A stretch of DNA of 64,000 nucleotides, taken from NCBI GenBank assembly GCA_026261815.1, contig JAMPIT010000258.1, positions 17,006,501 to 17,070,500 on the forward strand, given 5' to 3'. Origin of the DNA: Monarcha castaneiventris obscurior (taxonomy: Eukaryota; Chordata; Aves; Passeriformes; Monarchidae). Position numbers and translations under genes: made by a program. The notes below the pieces were generated by a model, which was given only the letters and a program-made list of their open reading frames with translations, had not been told where the DNA came from and did not search any database. Positions 23,215 to 35,856 of the stretch are shown here, piece by piece (position 1 is the stretch's first letter; each line of letters opens with the position of its first letter).

Positions 23215-24895
23215 CAACAAGTTTATAAAATATAGTGAGATTTATACAAAAAGCTCTAAATCCACATTTGCATTTCTTCCCTTTTAACTAAACTATGAAA
23301 TCTTACTTAGAATTTTTAATTGTTTTTTGGGGGAGTGGTACAGTAGACATAATCTGTTAATGGAAAAAAAATAGAGTTCAGCATAGAAGAGTCTGAATTC
23401 TTAGATCTTTTTAAAATGAGGATATATATGGCAATAAATATTATATATGCTCGAATACCACACCTGTTAAAATTTGGAAATTATACATTTTCACCAAGCT
23501 AGGAAAAGGTATGTTTAATAGGAGTTGTACAAATTCAGTCATTTTTTTTGTATAGGGGTGAAAAAAAATAAACACATGGTTTTATTATGACATCCTTTTG
23601 ACAGTCCTAACTGAATATTTCACTTCAAAGACTGCCTGGTTTGAAGAACTAACTCTTCTATTACTTCACTCCAGTTTAATGTTAACTGTTGTTGATGGTA
23701 TTTCGTAGTCCAGATTTATTCATATTGTTGAAATATAAAGCTGGAATTTAAAGAAACAAAATTGTTTATTCTGCTGATGTGACTGGGAGTGATTAAGTAT
23801 TCAAGCCCAAGAAGGCAAAAGCTGACCCTAACAGCGTGTTTGTCATAGAAGAGGGAATTTATTTAACCTTGATTAGTCATTGTCAGCATAATGCTAACAT
23901 TCTCCAGACTAGATTGCCACTGGATTACTAAGATACCTTGTTGAAGGACAACATTTTCTTCACTCAGATTGGCTTGTAGGTAAGTCCAGGTTTCTGATAA
24001 ATTGTTCCCCAAGAGTGATCAGCAGCAATATATGAAACAGAAATTATGTACTTGTCCTTTTGATAGTTCTGTTGATTTAATGGATGAGCAGCTGTCCTTT
24101 GTGTTGAAATAAAGCACAGTAGTGTCCATTGCTGAGTTTTAATGTGTTACTTGAAGTAATACTGGCATATCTTCTGGTACACTAATCTGAGCAGACTAGA
24201 AAAGCCACTTGCATGCTGCTGTAGATGACCCCATAGCTCTCTAACAACGTGGATGGTTTTATTAACTTACGTCCTCAGCAAGTTGCTCTAGTTAGAATTA
24301 TTGAGGAGGGCTGCAGCAGTCTGTTTACATTAGGGTGCAAACAGCAAATGGTGAGCCCGTTTTTACATGGAGATCTGAACAAAATACAATTGGCATGTAT
24401 TCAGATCTCAGTCACATAGTGACTTTTGATTTAAATTTGAGATGTGTTAAGTTGCATATAGAATAAAAGTGAGCATGTCTTTAAATGCAGTAATGCAGTG
24501 AAGACTCAGAAGAATATTTGTTCGAATGTTTAAGTTTAAAAAAGAAAAAAAACTTTCCTGGATACTACATAAAATATGTTAGGCAAGGTTTGACTGAGGA
24601 AGTGGTTTTCTGTGAAGGTTTAAGTACCAAAGGTAGAAAAATCTAGTCTAGTGATACAATGTTAATGTGCAGTGTTGGCTTTTCTAATTTGTACTGTAAC
24701 ACCTTCACACTTTCTATTTTAAATGAGTCTTTTCCTTCTAAATAATACTAGGTATATTTTCACACCTTTCTTTTCTGATGCAGAAATCAGGTTAACATTT
24801 TACTGCATCTGGTATGTATGGTGTAATGTTTGAATTTTTGTGACCTTTCTTTTTGGACATTCTTGTGCTTTTTTCATATGCTGTATTCTTCAAGC

Positions 24896-24901
24896 AATAA
24901 A
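24896..24901 (+). terminator. DR1: Distal poly(A) signal of DR1
   Basis: AATAAA is followed within 30 bases by the T/G-rich stretch GATGTGTTTTTAT, a good cleavage-site context. Confidence 0.5.
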
Positions 24902-25680
24902 ATTCTGATGTGTTTTTATAAAATTGCTTTTATATTTAATGAACAGTCTGTCTTCTTCATTGCCTTTATAAACAAAAAAGTTAAGACTACTTAAACCCTG
25001 TTTTTATTTTGGCTTACTGAACTCTTTCTGTGACCTGAAGTCTTTACAACTGAGTGCTGTTGGATAATATTGTTGTTCACTGGGGTTGTTATTGCTTGCA
25101 AACCATATTTCTGGGCTTGACCCACTCTCTTTCCTCTTGGGAATTGCATTTAGTATGTATGTATTTTTATAACCTGGCATTCTACACCTGAGAAGTTGAA
25201 CAAAAGCCTTGTAGATTGTGTACCAGCTACTGAAATACTTTCATAAAGTGGAAGGCCACAGGCAGAGGCTGAGGTACTAAGAATTTAATTTCATGTAGAT
25301 AGTCTTGATTAGAGATTACTTACTCAGCCATTCCTCCCCAGGTATGAAAATAAACTCTGGCGCTTGCAGGGAGAATCTTCACTGATCTTTCAACAAATTT
25401 TGTATTACTTTGCTGCTGTGCTTCCATGCAGGAGCTGCTCAGTGAAGACAGAATTCTGAATTTATGGTACCCTTGATGTTTTTGGTACACCAGGTACATG
25501 GAGCATAAAGTTTGGTTAGTTAACTGTATTGTTGCTTTGTCTCACAAGAAACTTGTATAAGGATGTGTCTGTTTCTTAAATATTGAGTTGATGAGATTAT
25601 CTGTGGGTTTTCCATAATTATTCTGACAGTCTGTTTCAGAGTGCTCAAGTGACTTTCTTATGAAATCTTTATATTACTTT

Positions 25681-25686
25681 AATAAA
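25681..25686 (+). terminator. DR1: Most distal candidate poly(A) signal of DR1
   Basis: AATAAA is followed by a GT-rich stretch (GTGCATGTCTGCGTG), the classic downstream element. If used, the 3' UTR would be about 2.7 kb. Confidence 0.4.
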
Positions 25687-25987
25687 GTGCATGTCTGCGT
25701 GACATGGTGGATAATGAATATAGTTGTATTTACTACATTGAGGTACTTTTAAAGGAGTATCTTAGGGATTCTAAACATCAAATGGCTAAAATGGTATTTG
25801 AATTTCAGTATTTACCTGTGGCTAATTGAGCTTAGTTTTGAAACACTGGAATTTCTGCCACAATTGAAAATGTCCCTGAAAGCCACAAATATAAATTATG
25901 TTCTTCAGATTTTGTAAAAGTACCTTCACAAAGGAGGACTGTGTGTAATAATGCTTGGTTGATCATTTTGTATGGGAAGATTGTTTT

Positions 25988-26050
25988 CATTTGAAACAAA
26001 GCCCAGTTAAGGTGACTTGGCATTTGAAACAATGCCAAGTAAAGTGACTT
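25988..26050 (+). repeat. Imperfect tandem duplication, about 33-bp unit
   Basis: Segments 25988-26018 and 26021-26050 both begin CATTTGAAACAA and end AAGGTGACTT or AAAGTGACTT. Confidence 0.8.
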
Positions 26051-29000
26051 AATGATCGCTGTGGAACAGCCAAACCCTTACTCTAAAATGTGTACCTCAT
26101 TTTAGTTCCCTAGTGTTGGATTGTGATTTTGTGTAAACCGTGCACAAAACCACGTGGAAGGAGGAGGAGGAGGAGAAGTGTAATATGAAAGGTAAAGCAT
26201 GCTTTGGTTAAATTTACTTTCAGTATTATACTCTTAACTTGTCTAACATGGAAAAGTTTTACTCTGCAGCTTTACAGTGAGAGCCCATCAGTGGGATGCT
26301 GGCCAGTGTTCAGATGGATTTTGCTTACAGTCAGTACTAGCTCTTTGAGCCTTCGGAATTGTTAAAAGTCCACTCAATAAATGTGCCATCTGGGACTAAA
26401 GGATGCTGTATGGGTGCGACTCAGTGATGAAAAAGAGTGTCTGTGAGCCTTGCTGTAGGCCCATAAAGGTTTGCTGGCAATCAGGACCCATAGGTTCCTT
26501 TTCAAAATACGTTTGTGCTTAGTTTGAATTTTTTTCCCTGATTTAAATGAGTGCTTTTCTTTTTGATTCCATGCCACCATAGCTACAGAAATCAGTAAGT
26601 CTGAGGATTTAATAATGGCTTTGGAAGGACTTACCCCAGTTCTTGGGTATGTGGGGCAACAAGTGTGCATTTCAGGAAAGAAACAGATTGAGTGAAAATG
26701 TTCTGTTCTGTGGTACTATGCTGTAATACAACTGGAGCCAATAGCTGGGGAGTGGAGGTTTTGCAACAAAATAATTTGACAGTGAATCCCATTGGATATA
26801 CCTAATTTTATACATCAGTCATGGATAAATCAAATAAACATAGGTTTTGCTGTGTGAATGAGCCTATCAGAAACTTCAGTAATCTAGAAATCCATAATAG
26901 ATGATGCTCCTGCATATGTTGGGGAAAGAGACATTTGATTGTAATTCTTCATGGCCATGATTTATTGTTGCATCAACTACAGGAATACATGAAGACTTCT
27001 GTCTCACTACTTGACCCAAAAGTTCAGGTAAGGATGGACAATACTTGTTACAAGCAGTTTGGGGTTTTTTCCTGCATTTTAAATGGAAACAGCTACTATG
27101 CTTTGCATATCTGGGATGAAGACTTGTAAGAGGCATATTACACTATATAAAGATTACACTTAATTTTAAGGCTGAATGTTCACATGGTTCATTTTCATAA
27201 TACTTCAGAGATTTCTTTTTTTTCTTGTTTCAAAGGCAATGATTGATTTCTCCCTCAGCTCCCACCCAGGGTGACTAACACTGGAGTAGTAATATTGCAT
27301 GGTGTAACTTTGAATGACTTCCACACTCATTTCAGTAGTAATTAGTCCAGTTTTGGTATTAGTTCAAAACTTACTAGTCAGTAACCGTAAACTTTTACAT
27401 CTTCAAAGCATGATACAAGTTTTAATTAGGTGTGGGCAATGTTACACTGTGCTTTGAAGTTAACACTTTCACATGCTACAGAACTAAAAGGTGGTGCACT
27501 ATGTAGAGGAAAAAGATGTTATCTTCATGGTAGGGTGAATCATCTAGAGAGCAAGTAATTGGGAAAACAAGCAGACTTGTAAAAGTCATTGTCAGAGATG
27601 AAAACATTTATTTGTAATAGCATAGTGCTTGGGATTGCTGGTTATGGATCAGGACTTGGTTTCATTAATGTTGTGTTCAAGTTTCATTCTGTCAGCTCAG
27701 AGTGAAAAACCACAGCTGAATTAGAAATAAAATTCAATGTTGTTTTAGTTTCAAGTAGCTTGTTTTCTCAGTTAGGCTGCAGTGTAATCCATGGAAGAGA
27801 AGTAAATTTATCAGGGCAGTGGCAGTGCTAGTAATGCAAAATCCCAAAGTGTTCACCATCCCAGCCTGCAGTAAAGGAGACATCACTCTCTAAAAATGTT
27901 AGAAAATATGTATTCTACTGTAATGTAAACACCTAACTGCTGCCATTTTCACACACAAATAATATTCAAGCAAATAAAATTCAAAATTAAAATACAGTTG
28001 CTTCTTAAATATGTACTTACATATATCTTCTGTATTATCTGACGGATTATCTGTTCTACAGTTTTGGTAATTTAATTGTCTGGGATTGCTGGGCAAGTTG
28101 TGTGCAACTAAACTCATTACCCTTAAATCATTAATAACTTGTTTTCAATGCGTTCTAATGTTGGAAACAATCATATTTTCATTTCTACAAAAAACTTTAC
28201 AGTTTTTGAGATGCCTTTTTAGAAAGAAATAGTTCTAAAAATGTAAACAAAATGAAATGTTATGGACAAAAAATTTAGTTTATCTTGATACATTATATCA
28301 TTAAAATGAAGGGACAGTTTTTGAGTGAATATGAGAAAGGTATTTATCCTGTCTGCAGGATGGGAAAATGGGTCAATGACACTACGGTTAGCAAGTTATC
28401 TTTTCCAAAATGTGTAAAAAATATTAAGTATCATTTTACCTTTTTTAAAAGCACTGGTGGATGTTCTGAGGCAAAAATCACCCTTCAGACTTTGCTCTCA
28501 GGAAGATGATGAGCTGGCATGCATCCCTTCCTAGATGTGAAGGATCTGGGTCATGAATCACACAGTCCTGTGGGAAGAATTATAGTAGCAGGCAAGCCTG
28601 GAGGGAGGACATTTCATTGAATGCTTTAACTGTGTTTTTGCTTTACCCATGTGCAAAAGGGATTGAGAATTGGACATTTCCCTAAAATGAAATCTCTAGT
28701 ATTGACTGTGTTACAATAGCATATTTAAAAGTTTCTCCCTTATGGACACAGGAGGAAGCTTTTGAATGCTGAAATAAGCTTTCATACATATCTGTGTTGG
28801 GATATATTTTTGTAAGCTGCCTCAGTGGTCTCTATAGTCCAACCCAGAAGGGCAATTTATTCCTCAAATTTAGTCAATTTTTTTATTTGATGCTGAGAAT
28901 AGTGGATTTTTAAATTTGAAAAAGACATAGGAAATAGTGACATGGTAACTTCTTTTTGTGGATCACATATTAAGGACACAAAGTAGCAACACAACTCAAC

Positions 29001-29838
29001 CCTTATGTTCTGTGTATTTAGTTTTTGGAAATTCATCAGCTGATGAGATCTGAACATAAGGAGAGTTCCCAAGGTGTGTTAAATCCAAAGGGAAAAACCT
29101 TGGCTACTAGATGTGTGTTAGGGAGGGAAAAGAACAGTCCTAATAAATTGTGTATATTCTTCCCTCTACATGTAACCTTGTCTCGAAGGGGAAAATGTAC
29201 AAAGACAAAGGGATGTGGAGGAAAAGTCTCTTACTAGGATGCAGTTGGCTACCTGTTGGATTTGATCTGCCTTTGAAATCCAAAGAGCAAGCATTGCTCT
29301 TTGAATTTAGTTAAATAGCACTTCAAAGTGTAATGTCACAAAACAAAAATTCTTTCATAAATAAGTGATTACTTTTGGTTTTGTTTCTCTGGGATTATGT
29401 GAAAATTTCTGCAGTTAGTCTCTGATCAGAATCTCGCTTGGAACAAATAAAAATGATAAACTGAGTTGTAGCTATCTTTAGTAATGTGAGATGGAGACAC
29501 AGGTAAATTATTTGCTTAGTGGGATATCTATTCTATGCATAGCACACTATTCTCATTCCCATTGTTGGTTTGTTTACTGATTCCTATTCTTTTAAAGTGA
29601 TTAATAGTGGGAGGGAAAGAGTTTTCTTTGACACGTGAATAACTTTGAGTTTCCCTACAGATTGTGATCCTTTGGAATTTTTTCCATGCGTCAGTTGAAC
29701 GTGGTGTTATGCGACACGGACATCAACCTCCTCATGAAAAAGGAGGAACCACCTCAGATGTAAAATAAGGGAAGAACACCTGAAATTAAACCAGTGGCCA
29801 CTGAAATAAAATCCTTTAAGGGAGAGAAGTGAAGACGT
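26051..29838. other. Intergenic region between DR1 and the 30-kb GC island
   Basis: AT-rich DNA with only short, unrelated open frames on both strands. A GGA-triplet run lies near 26160. I see no exon, RNA gene or recognisable mobile element. Confidence 0.55.
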
Positions 29839-29839
29839 G

Positions 29840-30110
29840 CGGTGGCATGGAAGGTAGGACGGTCAGGGGTCGTTGTCCCTCTCGGTTTCCCATAAGGTGG
29901 CTCCCCGGCGTTCGGCGGGGCGGGCCGTGTCGGTGCCGCCGCCGCCGGGCCCCCCCCCCCCCCCCCCCCCCGGGCCGTGTCGGTGCCGCCGCCGCCGGGG
30001 CCGTGTCGGTGTCGCTGCCGCTGCCGGGCTCGCCCTGCCGGCAGGCGGCTGCAGAGCCCACGAAATGGCTTTGGGTCTGCCCGAGCTGCTCTGAGGGTCA
30101 CCGAGCCGCT
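29840..30110. promoter_or_regulatory. Isolated GC/CpG-rich island with tandem repeats
   Basis: About 270 bases of very GC-rich DNA lie within AT-rich flanks, far from either neighbouring gene start. It holds three copies of a unit of about 26 bases (GGGCCGTGTCGGTGCCGCCG...), the first two separated by a C run. It could be a small promoter for an unknown non-coding RNA or simply an expanded GC-rich minisatellite. Open frames across it are composition artefacts. No protein is recognisable. Confidence 0.4.
29950..29971 (+). repeat. 22-base cytosine homopolymer
   Basis: An uninterrupted run of 22 C lies between two copies of the GC-rich unit. The minus strand is therefore a 22-base G run capable of G-quadruplex formation. 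The length may be inaccurate because of homopolymer sequencing error. Confidence 0.9.
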
Positions 30111-30119
30111 CTCTGGTGG

Positions 30120-33100
30120 TAATGGTGAACCAGGTCTGAATTAAAACTCGCTAGAGAGATTGAACAGTAACCTAGGATACCGAGTGTGTTCAAATGTTAA
30201 AGCAGATTTTGCACAAGTGCACAGACATTTGTTTCTGATTGTAATTCAAAGTCAGATGATAGTAAAATATTGCTTAGGAAGTCTGAAAATGGGTGGTGCT
30301 GATCCTTTGCTACACGTTCATCCACTGTTCATGTTTCTACAGCTCGAGTGTCTCCACCTTTCAGTATTGATACATTTGTCAATCCATACACTCTGCTTGA
30401 AAGCTGCTATTGGTGCTGAGAGCAATGACTGTTCAAGTTTTTGGTTATTATCTCAAAGCTAATAACCTTTATGCCTGTAGATAGCGTGGCAGTGAAAAAA
30501 ATTGACTGTCAGAATTCACATTGGCCATACTTAACTCTGCACATTAGATAGGGCTTGATGTTCTTTTAATTTAAAGTAACATGCATGGAAGGGGATGATA
30601 GCAGAATGGAGAAGACATGAGTTAGGTGAACTGGAGGTAACAGAAATTAAGGTAGCAAAGCCCTGGTGTTTATGGTTATGTCTTGATATAATTCTGAAGA
30701 GATTTATAGTATTCAAGCAGGCAATGCAAGCATTAGAGAGTTGAAAATCATATTTTAAAGTCATGATTAATGGGTATTTCCTGATGTTTTGTAATTGTCC
30801 AGCCTCCAGGTTGGGATACAGTTTATATTATCAAAAGGAAATGCTGAATTATCATGTCATAGTCTTGTTTCACTGGGAAAAAAGTAAATCCCTGTGAAAT
30901 AAGGCTGTTTGTACTTATATTGCTAGTTGACGCTGATTGACAACACATTTTCTCTGCTACATATGGTGTGGAAAGATGTACACTTGGCTATAGTGCAGGC
31001 AAAAAAAAGTGAGCACAGGATATTTTGTAAAAGCAGATGGAAGTTCTCATTTTCCTCCTATTTATAGCTGGTGTATGTAGTGTCCTTTCAGTTCTGTTAT
31101 CCAATCACTGTTGATGTATTTCTGTTTGCTGAGATGAGAGGGAAAAAAAAGAAACAAGCCTTTATTTTGCTATGTAAAATGCATTTCAGTACAGGAACTG
31201 GACTAGAAAAGATGAAGGGGTACAGTTTTTCCCACAAAAATTCAGAGATAGGAGAAAAATTAGAATTAGGTCATTCTAAGCAGTGGCTGAGTTTGCACTT
31301 ATAAATGAAGTTTTCGTTCTGCCTTGAAGCAGGAGTGCTGTGGTCTAACTAATAGAGTTTCCTGGTAATTTTCTGCTTTAAATGAAAAATAAATCAGTAC
31401 TCAGAATAAAACCATAAGTTTATTTTGCCTAACAGTTGAAATAGGAACCGAGTGGAAGTGAGTGTCAGCAGATGCACAGCTCCCAGTGCTTTGCATACTG
31501 CTGGTTATGGTTAACCAGCCTCTGGGAGACACAGGAAGTCTGTGGGGAACTCAGCACAAGCTGAAGTGTCAAGACACCTATTGTTTTGTCTCAAAGTATT
31601 TCCTCAGCTGTGAAGTAATGATTACCCACTCACCACATGGAAGTGTAATGAACATCAATATATTTTAAAATTACATCACTTAGAGTGCTGGTGATGGGGG
31701 AAATACATGTGCAAAGGAAGGAGAGAGCTAAATTCTTTTGGTTTTGAAGCAGAGATAATACAGTTTTTGCAACTTTTCTTTTTTATTTTTTTTTTTTGTG
31801 GAGTAAAAATCCAATTTTAATATGACAAAGAGACTGCTGGCTAGCAGAGAAAGGATTAATAGCACCTCACACTGAGACAGAGATATTTGGAAGTAATTTG
31901 TTTGGTCCTGCTGAGTTTTGTGGCAGTGGAAAGCTAAGCTGCTTCTGTCTTTAGAAAGTGTGCCCACAGGGAGTGCCAGACAGCTTTTCTGCCACTCCAA
32001 ATTAATGATGCAGATTGTTTTTCTGCCAAGATAATATCCTTAGGTACACTTGGAAACTCAAGTAGATTCTGTTGAAAAATGAACAGAATTAACAAAATAT
32101 ACAACTATGGTAATTATTAGACTTATGTGGATTCAGTCCAAAAGCAGAATTGGGCAGTTTTCTTTTAAAACGTGCATTAATGAGTCAATGATGGGGGAAA
32201 CAGCTAAATATAAAAGTAAATTTTCTAAGCTAAAAGTAAGTTGTCATCATCTGCCAGGAAAAGCAAGTGGTTTACAAGGATACTAGAACAATGCAATCTA
32301 TCATTAAGCCTTTGCTGCATGTAAAATTACTTGAATATGTCTTTAATGTGTTCTTGAGTCCCTTTAGTTGCATCCCTCCTCCAAGTGATGATTTTAAGGA
32401 CGTGACCAGAAGAATAAAAATCTGTAGGGTAATATTTGTTTAATTATTTCTACGCCTAGGCCCAGTTGCATTCCCTGATACTGGAAACAATGTCAAAATT
32501 CTAAGTGATTAATTTTAACATTTCTGGCAATATCCTGCAGAGATGTGGCAGATTCTTCCCCTTGTCTTACAGCTTGGTCATTTCACATCCTGAACTACTA
32601 AAGGAGGAGAGCATAGCTCAGTATTTATTTGGGAATCTCCTAAAGCAAGAGTGTGCTTAAGCAGGAAAAGGGGTTAAGAGTGACTGATGTCAGACTTCTC
32701 TCTAAGCTGAAGTGGTAAGTATTATGCTGCTAAGACTTTTTAAAGCACGTTTTTTAAGACGTTTTATTTTTAATGAATTAAAATTTGTTTCAGTCACACG
32801 TTCTTAATATATTGTTCATGAATTCCAAATTCTGCGATAATTTGTCTAAATGCTTTTTGTCTCTTAACTTCAAATCAATTACCTCTGTAGCTTATTGTGA
32901 TGAGCTATGATCTTTTCTTTACTGATTGATTTTTAGTTAAGGTGAAATGCACATCTCTATATATGTACCTGATACATAAATGTGCTTCCATTTTTGGAAG
33001 AAGTATGGGTTAAAAGCAAACTGAAAATCAGAAAGCAATCTTGAAAATAATTGTGCCCATATTTAAATTCAAACACGAATAAAACCACTGAAATATGTTG

Positions 33101-35190
33101 GGAAGAAATAGACTTTGCACTTGACTTTTTGGAATCTTCTTTATCCTTTGAAGCAGATTTTGTGCTAATTCTCTACAAAACGAGAAAAACAATGCCTGCA
33201 GAAACACTAGGGTGGGTCCCAGAAACAGTATGTTACTGTGTACGACTTCTAATCAACCTGACTTTCCAAGTCTAACTGTTAACTTCCAAAGATGAATAAT
33301 TAGCCAGACTGCAGTGGTGCTCTGGTGCAGTGATAGTGTCCTGTTCTGGCACTAGCTTGTTCAAAACCTGCTCAGTAATATCTTTTGATTGCTTCTCTTT
33401 ATCGTGTACATGTGCTCTTAAAAGGCAGGTACAGCCCAGAGGCTGCTGTGATGACGCCTGTCCTATTTTACACAGTATTTCAGAGCAGCCTCTCAATCAG
33501 TTCTGGAGGTTGTGAAGTTACTCAGAATCTCTGGAACATCCTCCAGCCCCGATGCTTGCTTTGCCTTAGGGTTTGTAAAGGTGTTTTTTGGGGAGAGCTG
33601 CCTGGAAAGAAGGAATCCTGTTTGTCCTGGGAAAACCTCTCGTTGCTAGAATTAGGCTTTTTAAGTTTTACTGAGTAGCTAAATGTTGTATTAATGTATT
33701 CATGATACAGGCTGCAGTTTCCTTCTTCTAAATTGTCTACAAATCACCAGAAACCATTTGATTTTGTTACATTGCTCTAAAAAGAAAACAAATTCTGACA
33801 TGTTGAGAATGTTGGCATTGCACATTTTGCAGAACTAGGAGTAATAAGTTAATTCTTAAATTAGAGTTAAGTAAAAGAACCTGAGAGTTCATGTATCGAT
33901 CAACCAACCACAAATATATGTATTATGCGTTGAAACTCTCTTGATGTATATTTAATGCAATGGAAGGCCAGTATTTAAATTTGAGTGCCAACTAAGTGCC
34001 TGATTTCCAAAGCTTCTGGATCCATACTTAGAATTTAGGATCAATTTTCCAGTTGATTAATTTTTCAATACTCTATCGGGGCTTCTAAAGTTGAAAATTT
34101 TAACTCTAAAGTTGTTTTTCTAGGGTTCATTTTTAGATAGCTAAACTGAAACAATTGGAAATCTGAATTTTCCTGAAATGATCAGTAAGTGAAAAATCCT
34201 GTCTCTCCAAGAACTGGCAACAAATTTCAAGTTCACATCAGGAGTCTTGCCTCTAGTGTTTAAAGGTTCAGTGTACATTTGTTTCTTGAAGTGACCCTTT
34301 CTAAAAAAAAAGAAATAAAGTGCCATACCAGGCATCTGAAACCAAAGCTGCCCAGATCGTTGTGTGTATTTATAAATCTTGGTTGGGACATGGTGGAGTG
34401 TGGATTACTGTGTGATTAAAAACTGTTGAAATGCCTCTTTCTGAAATTACTATATGAGCAGCAAGTTATAGGTATTAATTTACAACAGATACATTGAAAG
34501 AATATAAAATGAACAAATTCTTTAAATTTTTACTTAATTGTGTTTTGAACCTGTGTTATTTCATCATATCATCTGATTATTTAAGAATTGTATAAATATA
34601 TGTGACAAGCTGGTAGCTAAGCAAAAAGCTGATTGATCTTTCCAGCATTTAATGGAAATTGTTTTTTCCTAATCCTGAAAGCCATGTAAGTTGAGTGAAT
34701 TCAAACATACGTGAATTCAAACATATTCGTTATATGAGTCCCCCCAATATAGATTTTGTTTTTAATAACAAAAACTATTAATAAATATTTCTGCTTCATT
34801 ACTTTAATCCTCAATATGGGTTCCGCTTGCTGAGTATTTTCAGTAATTTATCTCAGTTTATGAAAATTATTTCTAAGCAAAAAATGAGAGGAAAACCAAG
34901 AAATTCATGTCCCTAGAGGGGAATTTAAGTCAGGTGGCTTTCAAAACATTTGCTTTCTATTAGTAGTAGCTTTATAACACTTTGGTGGAAAAATAATCTT
35001 TGACAAGAAGTTAACACCTGTCCTTTTCTAGTTGCTGAAGAAAGTCCCTGTTACAGTCAATGATGTGATTCATCCAAGTTCTCTATCAAAAATAGGCTTG
35101 TTTCCCTCAGCTGCCAGCCTCACCTTTCCCAACATCTCAATTTGTGATTTACATGTAGAGCCGTGATGTAAACAATAGAAAGATCGTTGT
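30120..35190. other. Intergenic region upstream of FNBP1L
   Basis: AT-rich, with no recognisable exon, RNA gene or transposon. Open frames are short and scattered on both strands. A small 16-bp duplication occurs near 34.7 kb. Confidence 0.55.
34695..34725 (+). repeat. 16-bp tandem duplication
   Basis: GTGAATTCAAACATAC (34695-34710) is repeated immediately, lacking the last base, at 34711-34725. Confidence 0.9.
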
Positions 35191-35256
35191 TTGTGTCTCT
35201 GTGTCGGCGCGGTGCCCGGTGAGGAGGGGGCGAGCCGGCCCCCGCCGCTTTGGCCG

Positions 35257-35265
35257 TGACTCAGC
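35257..35265 (+). promoter_or_regulatory. FNBP1L: AP-1 / antioxidant-response-type element
   Basis: TGACTCAGC matches both the AP-1 core TGACTCA and the NRF2/small-Maf core TGAC...GC. It lies about 400 bases upstream of the FNBP1L start codon at the 5' edge of the CpG island. Confidence 0.35.
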
Positions 35266-35659
35266 GCTGTGGGAGGCGGGGAGGCCTCGCAGCGGCCGGG
35301 ACACGGAGCCGCGGGGCCTCGCCGCCGCCTGGTTAATCACTGACAACGCGGCCGAGCGGGGCCGCTCCGGGCGCGGCACCTTCGCCCCGCGGCCGCCCGG
35401 GGCTCCGGGACAGCGCCGGCCGCTCCCGGCCCGGCCCCGCCGCTCCAGCCGGACCCGCCCCTCTCCCAGTCTCCTCCGCGGCTCCCCCTCCCGAGCCAGG
35501 CGGAGCTGGAGCTGGGAGCGACGTCGTTCCTTGCCGCTGCCGCCGCCTCTCCCCAGTGACCGAGGGCACCGGCGCTGCCTGGGGGGGCCCCGTTCTCCGG
35601 CCGCCGCCCGACGTCTCATCCCCGCCTCTGCCGGAGCCGGCGCTGCCCGCGGAGCAGCC

Positions 35660-35683
35660 ATGAGCTGGGGCACGGAGCTGTGG
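35660..35683 (+). CDS. FNBP1L: FNBP1L (Toca-1) coding exon 1, partial gene
   Basis: ATG at 35660 encodes MSWGTELW, the N-terminus I recall for FNBP1L, and ends TGTGG|GTGAGT (phase 0). FNBP1L is an F-BAR, HR1 and SH3 protein that binds curved membrane, active CDC42 and N-WASP to start actin assembly during endocytosis and filopodium formation. Only the first eight residues, the start of the F-BAR domain, are in the window. I looked for the expected continuation (DQFDSLDKH) downstream and did not find it, so exon 2 should lie beyond the right edge. Identification rests on eight residues, the donor site, the CpG-island promoter and the position after DR1, the same neighbour as in human. The related FNBP1 and TRIP10 genes start similarly, but the neighbourhood favours FNBP1L. 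Confidence 0.85.
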
Positions 35684-35834
35684 GTGAGTCCCGGCTCGCC
35701 TCTCATTGTGTCTGAGATTCGCCGCCTTCCCTTGTCTGCTCGGGCGGCTGCCCCGGGGCGGCGCGGAGCGGCCGCAGCCGAGGCGCTGTGCTTTGTTGGG
35801 GCCGGGGCGGCGGGCAGGGGCTCGGCGGGCAGCG

Positions 35835-35856
35835 CGGGGCGGGGCGGGGCGGGGGG
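35835..35856 (+). promoter_or_regulatory. FNBP1L: GC-box array and G-quadruplex motif
   Basis: Four runs of at least four G, separated by single C bases, lie about 150 bases inside intron 1. The motif matches repeated Sp1/KLF sites (GGGGCGGGG) and an intramolecular G-quadruplex on the coding strand. Confidence 0.6.

Larger units (their letters stand above)
22937..25686 (+). other. DR1: Probable DR1 3' UTR with alternative ends
   Basis: AT-rich sequence after the stop with no coding signal and several canonical poly(A) signals. I recall that mammalian DR1 has a long 3' UTR, so transcription to the distal signals is plausible but not shown by sequence alone. Confidence 0.5.
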
